Positions 15,133-24,515 of a DNA stretch of 36,314 nucleotides are shown in pieces; the first letter of the stretch is position 1; every line of letters begins with the position of its first letter. This DNA is from UBA11540 sp045531755 (lineage in GTDB: Bacteria; Bacillota; Clostridia; Oscillospirales; Ruminococcaceae), in contig JAZSEP010000015.1 of the NCBI GenBank assembly GCA_045531755.1, positions 1 through 36,314 of the forward strand. The letters run 5' to 3'. Both the position numbers and the translations under genes were made by a program. Below the pieces are notes generated by a model. That model ran no database searches and was not told the DNA's origin. It worked only from the letters and a program-made list of their open reading frames with translations.

Positions 15133-15151
15133 GGAAAAAGGAGGGATGAGC

Positions 15152-16423
15152 GTGTACAGTCCGCTTGCCGACAGAATACGACCTGCAAAAATCGAAGACG
15201 TCGCAGGACAAAAACACATACTCGGCGAGGGTATGATGCTGAAAAAAATTATAGACAGCGGCAGAATCCCCAATATGATATTCTATGGACCGTCGGGTGT
15301 CGGAAAAACCACGGTGGCAAGAATAATAGCCGAGCTTTCGGGACTCACACTCTATAAGCTCAACGGAACCAACTGCTCCACCGCAGATATACGTCAGGTT
15401 GTTGCCGATACCGAAACCATCGAGGGTATGAACGGCGTGCTCTTGTACCTTGACGAGATACAATACCTCAACAAACGCCAACAGCAGTCACTTCTCGAAT
15501 ATATCGAAAACGGCAAGATAACCCTCATTTCATCCACCGCCGAAAACCCATATTTCTACATATACAGCGCAATTCTCAGCCGTTCCACCGTCTTTGAATT
15601 CAAATCCCTCTCGCCCGAGGATATAGAGCCTGTGGTAAGACGCGGTTTTTCAGAGATGGAAAAGGAAATCGCGAGAACCATCGCACCGACCGACGAAGCG
15701 GTAATGCACATCGCAAGGGCGTGCGGAGGTGACGTGAGGAAAGCGCTCAATTCTGCCGAACTTTGCTCGCTTGCAGGAAAAGACGAAAACGGGAAAATCA
15801 TCGTCGACCTTGAAACCGCACAGCAGGCTTCACAAAAAAGCGCGCTCAGATACGACCGCGACGGCGACGAGCACTACGATATACTGTCAGCCTTTCAAAA
15901 ATCCATTCGCGGCTCGGATGAGAACGCGGCGCTGCACTACCTTGCAAGACTTCTGGAGGCAGGGGATTTGATTTCCCCCTGCAGACGCCTTCTCGTAATA
16001 GCCAGCGAGGATATAGGACTTGCCTATCCGCAGGCAGTCAGTATAGTAAACGCCTGCGTTGACAGTGCAGAAAGATTGGGGCTTCCCGAGGCGAGAATAC
16101 CTCTTGCGCAGGCGGTCATCACCCTTTGCACCGCACCAAAATCAAACTCTGCTATCTGCGCCATAGACGAGGCGATGGCAGACGTTAAAAAAGGAAACTT
16201 TTCACAGGTACCCCAGCACCTCAAGGACTCACACTATGAGGGGGCTTCAAAGCTCGGTAGGGGACAGACCTATAAATATCCCCACAGCTACCCCAATTCC
16301 TACGTTGAACAGCAGTATCTTCCCGATGCGATAAAGGATAGGGTGTACTATAAGTTCGGTGAAAATAAAACCGAACAGGCGGCGCTTGAGTACCGCAATA
16401 AGATTAAAAAGAACGGTAGGTGA
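15152..16423 (+). CDS. rarA: Replication-associated recombination protein A (RarA/MgsA AAA+ ATPase)
   Basis: 423 residues. A AAA+ ATPase acting at stalled replication forks. Walker A GPSGVGKTT is at 46-54, Walker B LLYLDEIQ at 97-104, sensor 1 LISSTAENPYF near 126, and an arginine-finger stretch LSRS near 146. The C-terminal tetramerisation region has ALRYDRDGDEHYDILSAFQKSIRGSD and the long RarA tail, ending in the LPD...YY-KFG...E block. The start is judged to be the GTG at 15152 (M-Y-S-P-L-A-D-R-I-R-P, like other RarA openings): AGGAGGG at 15139-15145 is 6 nt upstream, whereas the ATG at 15146 directly abuts it. The stop overlaps the start region of addB, so the two are cotranslated or coupled. 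Confidence 0.93.
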   Translation: MYSPLADRIRPAKIEDVAGQKHILGEGMMLKKIIDSGRIPNMIFYGPSGVGKTTVARIIAELSGLTLYKLNGTNCSTADIRQVVADTETIEGMNGVLLYLDEIQYLNKRQQQSLLEYIENGKITLISSTAENPYFYIYSAILSRSTVFEFKSLSPEDIEPVVRRGFSEMEKEIARTIAPTDEAVMHIARACGGDVRKALNSAELCSLAGKDENGKIIVDLETAQQASQKSALRYDRDGDEHYDILSAFQKSIRGSDENAALHYLARLLEAGDLISPCRRLLVIASEDIGLAYPQAVSIVNACVDSAERLGLPEARIPLAQAVITLCTAPKSNSAICAIDEAMADVKKGNFSQVPQHLKDSHYEGASKLGRGQTYKYPHSYPNSYVEQQYLPDAIKDRVYYKFGENKTEQAALEYRNKIKKNGR

Positions 16424-16428
16424 CAGAT

Positions 16429-19400
16429 ATGCTGCAGCTCGTTTTGGGTCAGAGCGGAAGCGGAAAATCCTTTGAGATTAGAAACAGGCTCCGCGAGTGC
16501 GAGGGTAACGCCATATTATTGGTTCCCGAGCAGAGCTCCTTTGATGCCGAAAAAACGGTCTGCAAGCTTCTCCCTCCCCAAAAGCGCAGAACCGTCGAGG
16601 TGCTGACCTTTTCGCGACTCTGCGACAATATCTTCCGCAGATACGGCTCACTCGCAGGAGAACGAATAAACGATAGCGGAAAATGTATGCTTATGAGCGT
16701 CGCTCTCGATACCTTGAAGGACGACCTCAAAATCTATAAAAGCTATCACCGCCGACCCGAGTTTGTAAAGCGGATGATAGCGGCGGCTGATGAGTTCAAA
16801 AACGCAGGACTGACACCCGACCGACTCAGAGAAATCTGCGACGGACAAACAGGAACAAGCGCCGAAAAGCTTCGTGAGCTAAGCCGTGTTTATGCGCTGT
16901 ATGATTCGGTGCTGGAAGGTCAGGGTGTTGATAGCCGTGACGACCTTCTCCGTGCCACCCGATTTGCTGCAGAGAACAATTATTTTGCAGACAAATCGGT
17001 ATACATCGACGGCTTCAAGGACTTCACGGGAGCCCAGACCGAGCTTGTTCGTGTGATGCTCCTGCAAAGCAGATGCCTCACCGTTTCTCTGTGTACCGAC
17101 GGGCTCGAGAGCGATAGCGTAATGTTTTCCTCGGTAAACTCTACAGCACGCTTTCTGCTTCAGGAGGCGAAAAGAGCGGGTATAGAGATAAAAACCCCAT
17201 TTGCTTTAAAGGGCACGAAACGGGCAAAGAATCAGGAACTTGCGGCGGTTGCGGAAAACTTTCTGCGCCATAATCCCGAAATATATAATGAAGAGAGTGA
17301 AGCTGTAAAAATCTACTGCGCAAAGAACCCCCGTGACGAAGCGGAATTTATCGCAGCCTCCATCAGTGACCTCGTTAAACACCACGGCTACCGCTACCGC
17401 GATATTGCGGTTGTGGGAAGAAACGCCGAGGAGTATTCCGCACTTCTTTGTGACGCGTTTTTGCGCTATGACATACCTGTTTTCGACGATGACCGCGACG
17501 AAATCGCGACAAAACCGCTCGTAAAACTGATAACAGCCTTGATGTCGGCGGCACGCAACAAAAGCGATGCCGACAACCTCTTCACGATACTGAAATCCCC
17601 CTTTTCGCCCTTTGAGTACGAAAAGGTGTGCGAGCTCGAAAACTACTGCTTTATATGGAATCTGACGGGCAGGGATTTTCGCTCCGAATTCAAAAATCAC
17701 CCCGACGGCCTGGGACGCGAGCTTGACGAAAAATCTCGCGAAAGGCTTTCGGAGTTTGAGTCTGTGCGAAAAGAAATCATCGCTCTCATCGACAGCTTTG
17801 CCGAAGCTACCCAAAGCTGTGACGGGGCAACCTTCGCACAAGAGATATACAGCTTCCTTCAGAGCTTTGGTGCAGAGGAAAAAATCCGCGAACAAAACGA
17901 TAACGAAAGCACCGAGGTTTTCAACTGTACGATGACCTGCTTAGAGCAGATGGCAACCGTTCTCAAGGGTATGACCTTTGGCATTGAACGTATGGAAGCA
18001 TTTTTGAAGACCGCACTTTCCGAGAGTGATTACGGTAAAATCCCTCAACATCTCGACGAGGTAACCGTCGGCTCTGCAAACCGCATCCGATACAGCGCAC
18101 CCAAAGCCGTATTCATATTCGGCGCGGTGGACGGGGTCTTTCCGGCGCTTATAAAAAATGACGCGATAGTCGGCTGGGATGAACGCGCATTTCTTCGTGA
18201 CAGAGGTGTAAATATCCCCGATAACGAAAGAGGACTCTATTTCGACGAGAGATACTTTGCATATATGGCGGTCAGCGCTCCGTCGGAGAAGCTCTTTGTC
18301 TGCTACCCTGCAGCCGAGCTTTCGGGCAGCGTCTGCTTCAAATCCCTGATAGTTTCACAGATAGAAAAACTGCTTCCGAAGGTTGAGCACCTCACCTGCG
18401 ATACTGTCCCTCGCGACCTGTTTCTGCAGACGAGGAAGGGAATACTGCATCAATATTCCGAACACTTTTTCGAAGACGACGTGCTGTGCGAGGCTGTGAA
18501 AAGAACCGACGACGGCACCGTGTCACAGCTCGAAAAAAATGCAGAGGGTACGGATTTTGACGTCAGCGATACAAGCCTTTCCGCAACACTCTTCGGCAAG
18601 GACATAACCCTCTCGCCTTCAAAGGTAGAGAGCTTTCACCGATGCCGTTTTTCCTATTTCTGCGAAAAGGGACTCTACGTCCGCCCCCTGCAGAGAATTG
18701 AAATGGACCCCCTGCAGAGCGGAAACTTCATCCACTACTGCCTCTATGCTCTGCTTTCGGAGCGCACGAAGGAGGAGTTTGTGGCCCTTGACCAAAAACA
18801 GCTTTCCGAGCTCTGCGACAAAATCGCTGAGGACTATCTCACAAAAGAACTCGTTGCTACGGACTTTTCGGACAAGCGCTTTGTAACGCTGATGATGAGG
18901 ATGAAAAGCACCGTAAAACGCCTTGCCGTAAGGCTTCAGGCGGAGTTTAAGGAGAGCGACTTTATCCCCGTGGAATTCGAGGCGGAAATCGACCGAAGAA
19001 AAGAGATAAAACCCCTCAGACTCACCCTCAGCGACGGCTCAACCGTCTGGATAGAGGGAAAGGTGGACAGAATCGACCTTTTTGAAAACGAGGGAAAGAG
19101 ATATATCCGCGTAATCGACTATAAATCCGGAACAAAGGACTTCAACGCCGAGGATATCGAATACGGCTTGAATATGCAGATGCTTCTCTACCTTTTTGCA
19201 ATATGCGATGAAAAGGCAGGAAAATATGCAGGAGCCGAGCCTGCAGGCATACTCTATATGCCCGTAGGTGATAAATACGATAAGGATAATAGCGACGAGA
19301 CACTTGAAAAGGACCGCCTTAAGAAGCACAAAATGAAGGGACTGATTCTTCAAAACGAAGACGTCATACGTGCGATGGAAAGAAGCGGAGAGGGACTGTT

Positions 19401-19635
19401 TGTCCCTGCGAAATTCAAAAAGGACGGCAGCGTGAGCAGTACTTCTCTTGCAACTGCCGAGGAGTTTGCCGAGATAAAAAAGAGCATCGAAAAGACGCTT
19501 CGCTCAATGGGTTCGCTTCTTCGAAAGGGTAAAATTGCCCCGATGCCAACCGAGGCAAAGGGCTATAACGTTTGCAAATATTGCCGCTATACCGCCGTGT
19601 GCAAGCGTGCAAAACTAATCGAGGATGAAGAATAA
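16429..19635 (+). CDS. addB: ATP-dependent nuclease/helicase subunit B (AddB), Fe-S PD-(D/E)XK nuclease
   Basis: 1,068 residues. AddB pairs with AddA to process double-strand breaks for RecA loading. Walker A GQSGSGKS is at residues 7-14 of an inactivated-helicase-type N-terminus (LLVPEQSSFDAEK and LTFSRLC follow, as in AddB). The C-terminus has the nuclease core: WIEGKVDRIDLF...YIRVIDYKSG with catalytic Asp and Lys, then an LNMQMLLYLFAI motif. A 4Fe-4S clamp is formed by one Cys of CRFSYFC plus CKYCRYTAVC at the end. A GTG 3 codons upstream is possible, but the ATG at 16429 is better spaced from AGGTG. AddA normally follows; here the next gene is yceD and no addA is in the window, so it must lie elsewhere. 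Confidence 0.92.
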   Translation: MLQLVLGQSGSGKSFEIRNRLRECEGNAILLVPEQSSFDAEKTVCKLLPPQKRRTVEVLTFSRLCDNIFRRYGSLAGERINDSGKCMLMSVALDTLKDDLKIYKSYHRRPEFVKRMIAAADEFKNAGLTPDRLREICDGQTGTSAEKLRELSRVYALYDSVLEGQGVDSRDDLLRATRFAAENNYFADKSVYIDGFKDFTGAQTELVRVMLLQSRCLTVSLCTDGLESDSVMFSSVNSTARFLLQEAKRAGIEIKTPFALKGTKRAKNQELAAVAENFLRHNPEIYNEESEAVKIYCAKNPRDEAEFIAASISDLVKHHGYRYRDIAVVGRNAEEYSALLCDAFLRYDIPVFDDDRDEIATKPLVKLITALMSAARNKSDADNLFTILKSPFSPFEYEKVCELENYCFIWNLTGRDFRSEFKNHPDGLGRELDEKSRERLSEFESVRKEIIALIDSFAEATQSCDGATFAQEIYSFLQSFGAEEKIREQNDNESTEVFNCTMTCLEQMATVLKGMTFGIERMEAFLKTALSESDYGKIPQHLDEVTVGSANRIRYSAPKAVFIFGAVDGVFPALIKNDAIVGWDERAFLRDRGVNIPDNERGLYFDERYFAYMAVSAPSEKLFVCYPAAELSGSVCFKSLIVSQIEKLLPKVEHLTCDTVPRDLFLQTRKGILHQYSEHFFEDDVLCEAVKRTDDGTVSQLEKNAEGTDFDVSDTSLSATLFGKDITLSPSKVESFHRCRFSYFCEKGLYVRPLQRIEMDPLQSGNFIHYCLYALLSERTKEEFVALDQKQLSELCDKIAEDYLTKELVATDFSDKRFVTLMMRMKSTVKRLAVRLQAEFKESDFIPVEFEAEIDRRKEIKPLRLTLSDGSTVWIEGKVDRIDLFENEGKRYIRVIDYKSGTKDFNAEDIEYGLNMQMLLYLFAICDEKAGKYAGAEPAGILYMPVGDKYDKDNSDETLEKDRLKKHKMKGLILQNEDVIRAMERSGEGLFVPAKFKKDGSVSSTSLATAEEFAEIKKSIEKTLRSMGSLLRKGKIAPMPTEAKGYNVCKYCRYTAVCKRAKLIEDEE

Positions 19636-19679
19636 TAGCACAAAATCGCATTTCCCGACCAAAAAAATCATTTTTAATA

Positions 19680-19708
19680 TTGACAAAACACAAATGACCC
19701 TGTATAAT
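19680..19708 (+). promoter_or_regulatory. Consensus sigmaA promoter of yceD-rpmF
   Basis: Perfect TTGACA (19680-19685), 17-bp spacer, perfect TATAAT (19703-19708). This is one of the two fully consensus promoters in the window, fitting constant high expression of a ribosomal protein operon. Confidence 0.93.
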
Positions 19709-19770
19709 AATTTGGTACGGGCAAACCACACAATAGCTATGCCTGTTTGAAGTTACAAGGAGTGTCTGCC

Positions 19771-20268
19771 ATGCCGCTTGATTTGCGACAGATATTTGAG
19801 GTGCCGGGCGAATCCAAGGATTTGGATTGTTCGATAGAACTTGCCGGTATTGAGATTGGCGGAGTAAACCCCTTTGAAACTCCCGTTTCGATAAAGGGAC
19901 GGATAGAAAACAGACTTGGCGTGGTCACAATAAGCTATACCGCAGAGTATAGGATGCACTATCTTTGTGATAGATGCCTCAGCGATGAGTATAGGGATAA
20001 CAAAATGAGCTTTGAACATATTCTGCTCAACGACCCCAACGCTGCAGGAGCATCGGACGACTATATACTGACCGAAGGTAATTCACTCGACCTTGACGAG
20101 TTGGTTGTTAGCGATATTCTGCTTGAGCTACCTACAAAGCTTTTGTGCAAGGAAGATTGTAAGGGTTTGTGTGTAAGTTGCGGAAAAAATCTCAATTTGG
20201 GCGGTTGCGATTGCGAAACCAAGACCGTTGACCCAAGACTTGAGGTTTTGCGCCAGTTATTAGATTAA
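19771..20268 (+). CDS. yceD: YceD family protein (DUF177), 23S rRNA accumulation protein
   Basis: 165 residues, cytosolic. The DUF177 pattern is clear: an early LxCxRCL-type pair (Cys66, Cys69), a D-L-D-E-L-V-V-S-D-I-L-L-E-L-P stretch near 107-121 and a C-terminal Cys cluster (Cys126, 130, 134, 137, 146, 148) containing CKGLCVSCGKNLN. The Cys sets suggest zinc binding. The family supports 23S rRNA accumulation and is nearly always next to rpmF, as here. The start is the ATG at 19771, 8 nt after AAGGAG; a TTG upstream in frame lacks a site. Cotranscribed with rpmF from the consensus promoter. Confidence 0.93.
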   Translation: MPLDLRQIFEVPGESKDLDCSIELAGIEIGGVNPFETPVSIKGRIENRLGVVTISYTAEYRMHYLCDRCLSDEYRDNKMSFEHILLNDPNAAGASDDYILTEGNSLDLDELVVSDILLELPTKLLCKEDCKGLCVSCGKNLNLGGCDCETKTVDPRLEVLRQLLD

Positions 20269-20301
20269 AAGACGATTGGAAATAAAAGGGAGGTTTTTGA
20301 T

Positions 20302-20484
20302 ATGGCAGTTCCGAAGAGAAAACATTCACAGGCAAGACGCGATAAGAGACGTTCTAACGTATGGAAGCTCCAGCTTCCCGCATTTTCTAAGTGCACACAG
20401 TGCGGCGAGCTCAAGATGCCCCATAGAGTATGCCCCCATTGCGGTTACTACAAGGGCAAGGAAATCGTAAAAGTCGAGGCATAA
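20302..20484 (+). CDS. rpmF: 50S ribosomal protein bL32
   Basis: 60 residues opening MAVPKRKHSQARRDKRRS, the standard bL32 start, with the zinc ribbon CTQC...CPHC (about residues 31-47), so this is the zinc-binding (C+) form. A good AGGGAGG ribosome site precedes the ATG. It follows yceD by 33 bp and is closed by a strong terminator. Usual family length is 55-60 residues. Confidence 0.98.
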   Translation: MAVPKRKHSQARRDKRRSNVWKLQLPAFSKCTQCGELKMPHRVCPHCGYYKGKEIVKVEA

Positions 20485-20502
20485 TTGCAGTTTTGTAAGT
20501 GG

Positions 20503-20535
20503 CAGAGGAAGGTTTTCTCCTTCCTCTGTTTTTTT
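20503..20535 (+). terminator. Terminator of yceD-rpmF
   Basis: Stem CAGAGGAAGG (20503-20512) and CCTTCCTCTG (20519-20528), loop of 6, then seven T residues. Confidence 0.95.
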
Positions 20536-20566
20536 GCGAAAAATACTTTATCTTGTTGTAAAACTG

Positions 20567-20575
20567 TGGTATAAT
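20567..20575 (+). promoter_or_regulatory. Extended -10 promoter of the DUF512-der-plsY operon
   Basis: TGG followed by TATAAT (20567-20575) gives the TGnTATAAT extended -10. The -35 region at 20547 (TTTATC) is poor, as is common for extended -10 promoters. Confidence 0.7.
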
Positions 20576-20607
20576 ATAATGTAAGACAAAAATCTGTGAG
20601 GTTTTGT

Positions 20608-21915
20608 ATGGCTGTAGTAATTTCCGAGGTGCAGAAGCGCTCGCTCGCCTTCAAAGCAGGAATCCCTGCAAAAGCGACCCTTCTGAGTATAAACGGCAAT
20701 GAGATAAACGACGTTCTGGACTATCAGTTTTATATAACAGAGCGCCGTGTGGAACTTTACTGCCTTGTTGACGGAAATGAAAAGAAATACACGGTGGTAA
20801 AAGACGAATACGAGGATATCGGACTCATCTTTGACAGCTACCTTATGGATAATCAGCACCACTGCAAAAACAAATGCATCTTCTGCTTTATCGACCAGAT
20901 GCCAAAGGGAATGCGTGAGAGTCTGTATTTCAAGGACGACGACGATAGAATGTCGTTTCTGTTTGGCAACTACGTCACCCTCACGAACCTCACCCAAAAG
21001 GATATCGACCGCATCATAAAGATGCATATAAGCCCAATAAATATTTCGGTGCACACCACCGACCCCGAGCTTCGCGTGAAGATGATGAAGAACAAAAATG
21101 CAGGTGAAAGCCTTAAATGGCTCGAGGAACTTGCGGTTCACGGAATAAAGCTCAACACACAGCTTGTGCTGTGTCCCGGTATAAATGACGGCGAACAGCT
21201 TGTTCGTTCGCTGAACGATTTGGCAAAGCTTGCCCCGAATATTGAAAGCATTGCGGCCGTCCCCGTCGGACTGACCAACCATCGCGAAGGGCTTGAAAAG
21301 CTCAGGGTGTATACGAAGGAAGAGTCTGTAAAGGTGATTGACGTAATCGAGAGCTTTTCCGACGAGTTTTTCAAGAAGCACGGCGTCAGAATAGCCTTTG
21401 CATCGGACGAGTTCTACCTAAAGGCAGAACGTCCTCTCCCCGAATACGACTACTACGGCGACTTCAGCCAGCTTGAAAACGGAGTGGGGCTTGTCACACT
21501 TTTAAGACACGATTTCTATGACTGTCTTGAAAACGACGAATTCGACCCAAAACCATATAAAGCCGCAATTGCAACGGGAAAGCTTGCGTATCCGCTTTTG
21601 TGTGAGCTGTCCGAAGCGGCAATGAAAAAGTATCCGCAGATACAGCTTGAAGTCTATATGATAGAAAACGAGTTTTTCGGTGAGAATATAACCGTCGCAG
21701 GACTTGTCACAGGCGGCGACCTTATAACACAGCTGAAAGGAAAAATTACCGCAAAAACCCTGTTAATTCCGTCGGTAATGCTCCGCCACGAGCGCGACAG
21801 ATTTCTCGACGACGTGCTCATCGAGGATGTTGAAAGAGAACTGAACGTAAAACTGATTGCCGTAGAAAACGACGGATATAACCTTTTGAACAGTATGTTA
21901 GGATGTGAGAACTGA
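20608..21915 (+). CDS. DUF512 family protein: PDZ plus radical SAM
   Basis: 435 residues. An N-terminal PDZ-like part (about 1-60: A-F-K-A-G-I-P...L-L-S-I-N-G-N-E-I-N-D-V-L-D) is followed by a radical SAM cluster C-x3-C-x2-C at Cys86, Cys90 and Cys93, then FIDQMPKGMRESLYFKDDD and NYVTLTNL. The C-terminal DUF512 domain ends ELNVKLIAVEND. The group is described as putative Fe-S oxidoreductases; the reaction is not known to me. The start is the ATG at 20608 after TGTGAGG. Its stop overlaps the der start by one base (TGATG), so translation is coupled, tying it to ribosome assembly or membrane-lipid genes downstream. Confidence 0.92.
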   Translation: MAVVISEVQKRSLAFKAGIPAKATLLSINGNEINDVLDYQFYITERRVELYCLVDGNEKKYTVVKDEYEDIGLIFDSYLMDNQHHCKNKCIFCFIDQMPKGMRESLYFKDDDDRMSFLFGNYVTLTNLTQKDIDRIIKMHISPINISVHTTDPELRVKMMKNKNAGESLKWLEELAVHGIKLNTQLVLCPGINDGEQLVRSLNDLAKLAPNIESIAAVPVGLTNHREGLEKLRVYTKEESVKVIDVIESFSDEFFKKHGVRIAFASDEFYLKAERPLPEYDYYGDFSQLENGVGLVTLLRHDFYDCLENDEFDPKPYKAAIATGKLAYPLLCELSEAAMKKYPQIQLEVYMIENEFFGENITVAGLVTGGDLITQLKGKITAKTLLIPSVMLRHERDRFLDDVLIEDVERELNVKLIAVENDGYNLLNSMLGCEN

Positions 21916-23246
21916 TGTCTATTCCGATAGTAGCGGTTGTAGGCCGCCCAAACGTTGGAAAATCCACACTTTTTAATAAACTGATCGGTCAACGCCTTTC
22001 AATAGTCGAGGACACTCCGGGTGTTACCCGCGACAGAATCTACGGAAAGTGCGAGTGGCTTGATAGAAGCTTTATGCTTGTTGATACGGGCGGTATTGAA
22101 CCGTATTCCGACGATGTAATCCTGTCACAGATGAGAAGACAGGCACAGCTCGCAATAGAAAGCGCGAGCGTTATAATTCTCGTAACCGACGTTCGCTCGG
22201 GTGTCACCGCAACCGATCAGGACGTGGCGTCAATGCTCCAAAAAAGCGGAAAGCCCATCGTTCTGTGTGTAAATAAATGCGACAGCCTCGGCAACGTTCC
22301 ACCCGATTTCTACGAATTCTACAACCTCGGTCTCGGCGACCCCGTTGCAGTTTCTTCGGTACACGGACACGGTACGGGCGACCTGCTTGACAGAGTGCTC
22401 GAACACCTTCCTGAAGATAGCGAGGGTGAGTATGAGGAGGACTATATCAAGGTTGCGGTAATAGGTAAACCAAATGCAGGAAAATCCTCCCTTGTCAACA
22501 AAATTGCAGGCGAGGACAGAGTAATCGTTTCCGATATTGCGGGAACGACCCGCGATGCCGTCGATACCGTAATCGAAAACGAAAACGGGAAATTCGTATT
22601 CATCGATACCGCAGGAATCCGCAGAAAGAGCAAAATCGACGAGGCAATCGAAAAATACAGCGTGCTTCGCGCGTATATGGCGGTTGACCGCGCCGACGTT
22701 TGTATAATAATGATAGATGCAACCACAGGCTTCACCGAGCAGGACTCCAAGGTTGCAGGCTATGCACACGAGCAGGGCAAGGCTTGTATCGTTGCCGTTA
22801 ATAAATGGGACCTCATCGAAAAAGACGGCAAGACGATGGATGAGTTCAGAAAAAAGCTCGAGATAGATTTCAGCTTTATGCCCTACGTTCCCTTTATCTT
22901 CATCTCTGCAAAGACAGGTCAGCGCGTGGAAAGACTTTATGAGCTCATCAAATACGTTGCCGACCAGAATGCAATGCGCATCTCCACAGGAAAGCTCAAC
23001 GACGTTCTTGCAGAGGCAACCGCAAGGGTACAGCCCCCGTCGGATAAGGGAAAACGCCTCAAGATTTACTATATGACCCAGGCGTCCTCAAAGCCCCCGA
23101 CATTCGTAACCTTTGTAAACAACTCCGAGCTGTTCCACTTTTCATATCAGCGATATCTCGAGAACAGAATCCGCGAAACCTTCGGACTTGAGGGAACACC
23201 GATAAGGATAACCGTTCGCGAGCGTGACAGAAACGACAATAACTGA
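21915..23246 (+). CDS. der: Ribosome-associated GTPase Der (EngA)
   Basis: 443 residues. Two tandem GTPase domains: the first with GRPNVGKST (about 9-17), DTPG and NKCD; the second with GKPNAGKSS (about 184-192), DTAG and NKWD. A C-terminal KH-like domain (about 355-440, ending ENRIRETFGLEGTPIRITVRER) completes the Der architecture, which drives 50S subunit maturation. The length is normal. It is translationally coupled to the DUF512 gene upstream and followed by plsY 10 bp later. Confidence 0.97.
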   Translation: MSIPIVAVVGRPNVGKSTLFNKLIGQRLSIVEDTPGVTRDRIYGKCEWLDRSFMLVDTGGIEPYSDDVILSQMRRQAQLAIESASVIILVTDVRSGVTATDQDVASMLQKSGKPIVLCVNKCDSLGNVPPDFYEFYNLGLGDPVAVSSVHGHGTGDLLDRVLEHLPEDSEGEYEEDYIKVAVIGKPNAGKSSLVNKIAGEDRVIVSDIAGTTRDAVDTVIENENGKFVFIDTAGIRRKSKIDEAIEKYSVLRAYMAVDRADVCIIMIDATTGFTEQDSKVAGYAHEQGKACIVAVNKWDLIEKDGKTMDEFRKKLEIDFSFMPYVPFIFISAKTGQRVERLYELIKYVADQNAMRISTGKLNDVLAEATARVQPPSDKGKRLKIYYMTQASSKPPTFVTFVNNSELFHFSYQRYLENRIRETFGLEGTPIRITVRERDRNDNN

Positions 23247-23256
23247 GGATAACTTT

Positions 23257-23961
23257 ATGGTAATGATAAAAACGATTACAGCGGCGCTTTTCGTTGCTGC
23301 CATCAGCTACCTTTTGGGCAGCCTCAACTTTGCAATAATAATAACAAAAATAATGACGGGTAAGGACATCCGCAACTACGGAAGCGGTAATGCGGGAATG
23401 ACCAACGTTCTGCGCACCGTCGGAAAGACTGCGGCGGTACTCACGGCAGTGGGCGACCTTGGCAAAGGAATTCTTTCCGCGCTCATGGGCGAATGGATAT
23501 TCTCTCTCGCCGTTGAAGGACTTGTTCCAAGCGGAATAATATACGCCTTTTTAAACGGCGGAATGTACGTGGGCATCATCTTTGCGCTTTTGGGACATCT
23601 TTTTCCGCTCTACTACGGCTTCAAGGGCGGCAAGGGAATTCTCGTTTGCGGCGGCGCAATACTGATAATGGACTGGCGGGTGTTCTTGTCGATACTCGCG
23701 CTGTTCGTGATATTTTTCCTTATAACAAGGATTGTTTCGGTAGGCTCAATAGCCGCAACCATCGGTTATCCCACCTTCACCTGTATCTATCAGTGTATAG
23801 ATAAGGCCTTCACCCCAACCGAAATAGTGGTGAACACCCTTCTTGCAGCAGCTGTAGCCGCGGTGGTAATCATAATGCACCGCGAAAACATAAAAAGGCT
23901 CATAAACGGAACTGAAAACCGATTTGGCAAGAAAAAAACCGACTCCTCAAAAAAGGATTGA
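23257..23961 (+). CDS. plsY: Acyl-phosphate:glycerol-3-phosphate acyltransferase
   Basis: 234 residues, integral membrane. PlsY transfers the acyl group from acyl-phosphate (made by PlsX) to glycerol-3-phosphate, the first step of phospholipid synthesis. Seen: GSGNAGMTNVLRTVGK (motif 1, about 42-57), GHLFPLYYGFKGGKG (motif 2, about 112-126) and a third hydrophobic region. An insert of about 15 residues lies between helices 2 and 3 (GEWIFSLAVEGLVPSG), and the C-terminus carries a Lys-rich tail. The ATG at 23257 is chosen with GAGGA 7 nt upstream; a second Met two codons on is possible. plsX is not in the window. Confidence 0.93.
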   Translation: MVMIKTITAALFVAAISYLLGSLNFAIIITKIMTGKDIRNYGSGNAGMTNVLRTVGKTAAVLTAVGDLGKGILSALMGEWIFSLAVEGLVPSGIIYAFLNGGMYVGIIFALLGHLFPLYYGFKGGKGILVCGGAILIMDWRVFLSILALFVIFFLITRIVSVGSIAATIGYPTFTCIYQCIDKAFTPTEIVVNTLLAAAVAAVVIIMHRENIKRLINGTENRFGKKKTDSSKKD

Positions 23962-23966
23962 TAAAA

Positions 23967-24515
23967 ATGAGAGTAATTACAGGCTCGGCACGAGGCAAAA
24001 AGCTGATAACACTTGAGGGCAACGACGTTCGTCCGACCACGGATATGGTAAAGGAAGCAATATTCAGTATAGTTCAGTTTGAACTTGCAGGTGCGTCGGT
24101 GCTCGACCTCTTTGCAGGAAGCGGGCAGCTTGGCATCGAGGCACTCAGCCGCGGCGCGTCGCTTGCCGTTTTCGTGGACAGCAACCCCGAAAGTGTCAAG
24201 GTGACAAGAGAGAACCTTAAAAATACGGGACTTGCGCAAAAATCCCGAGTTGTAGCAATGGACAGCTTTGCGTATCTTTCCGGTTGCAAGGACAAATTTG
24301 ATATAGTTTTAATCGACCCGCCCTATTCAAAGGACATAATAGCTCAGATTTTGCCCAAAGTGGTTGAAAAAACCGATGATAATGGTATAATAATATGTGA
24401 ACACGACAAAAAAGATCAGCTTCCCGAAGAGGCAGGCGATTTTTGCAGGTTCAGAACGTATTCCTACGGACGTATAGCACTCACAACATATCGCAAAAGG
24501 AATGAGGAAGAATGA
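23967..24515 (+). CDS. rsmD: 16S rRNA (guanine(966)-N(2))-methyltransferase
   Basis: 182 residues. RsmD uses SAM to methylate G966 of 16S rRNA. Opening MRVITGSARGKKL, R-P-T-T-D-M-V-K-E-A-I-F, SAM motif VLDLFAGSGQLGIEALSRGA (starting about 46) and the catalytic DPPY (about 118-121) are all present. The ATG at 23967 is chosen over a TTG 9 bp upstream because AAAAGGA is properly placed. Its stop overlaps the coaD start (ATGA), so the two are coupled, as in many Firmicutes. Confidence 0.96.
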   Translation: MRVITGSARGKKLITLEGNDVRPTTDMVKEAIFSIVQFELAGASVLDLFAGSGQLGIEALSRGASLAVFVDSNPESVKVTRENLKNTGLAQKSRVVAMDSFAYLSGCKDKFDIVLIDPPYSKDIIAQILPKVVEKTDDNGIIICEHDKKDQLPEEAGDFCRFRTYSYGRIALTTYRKRNEEE

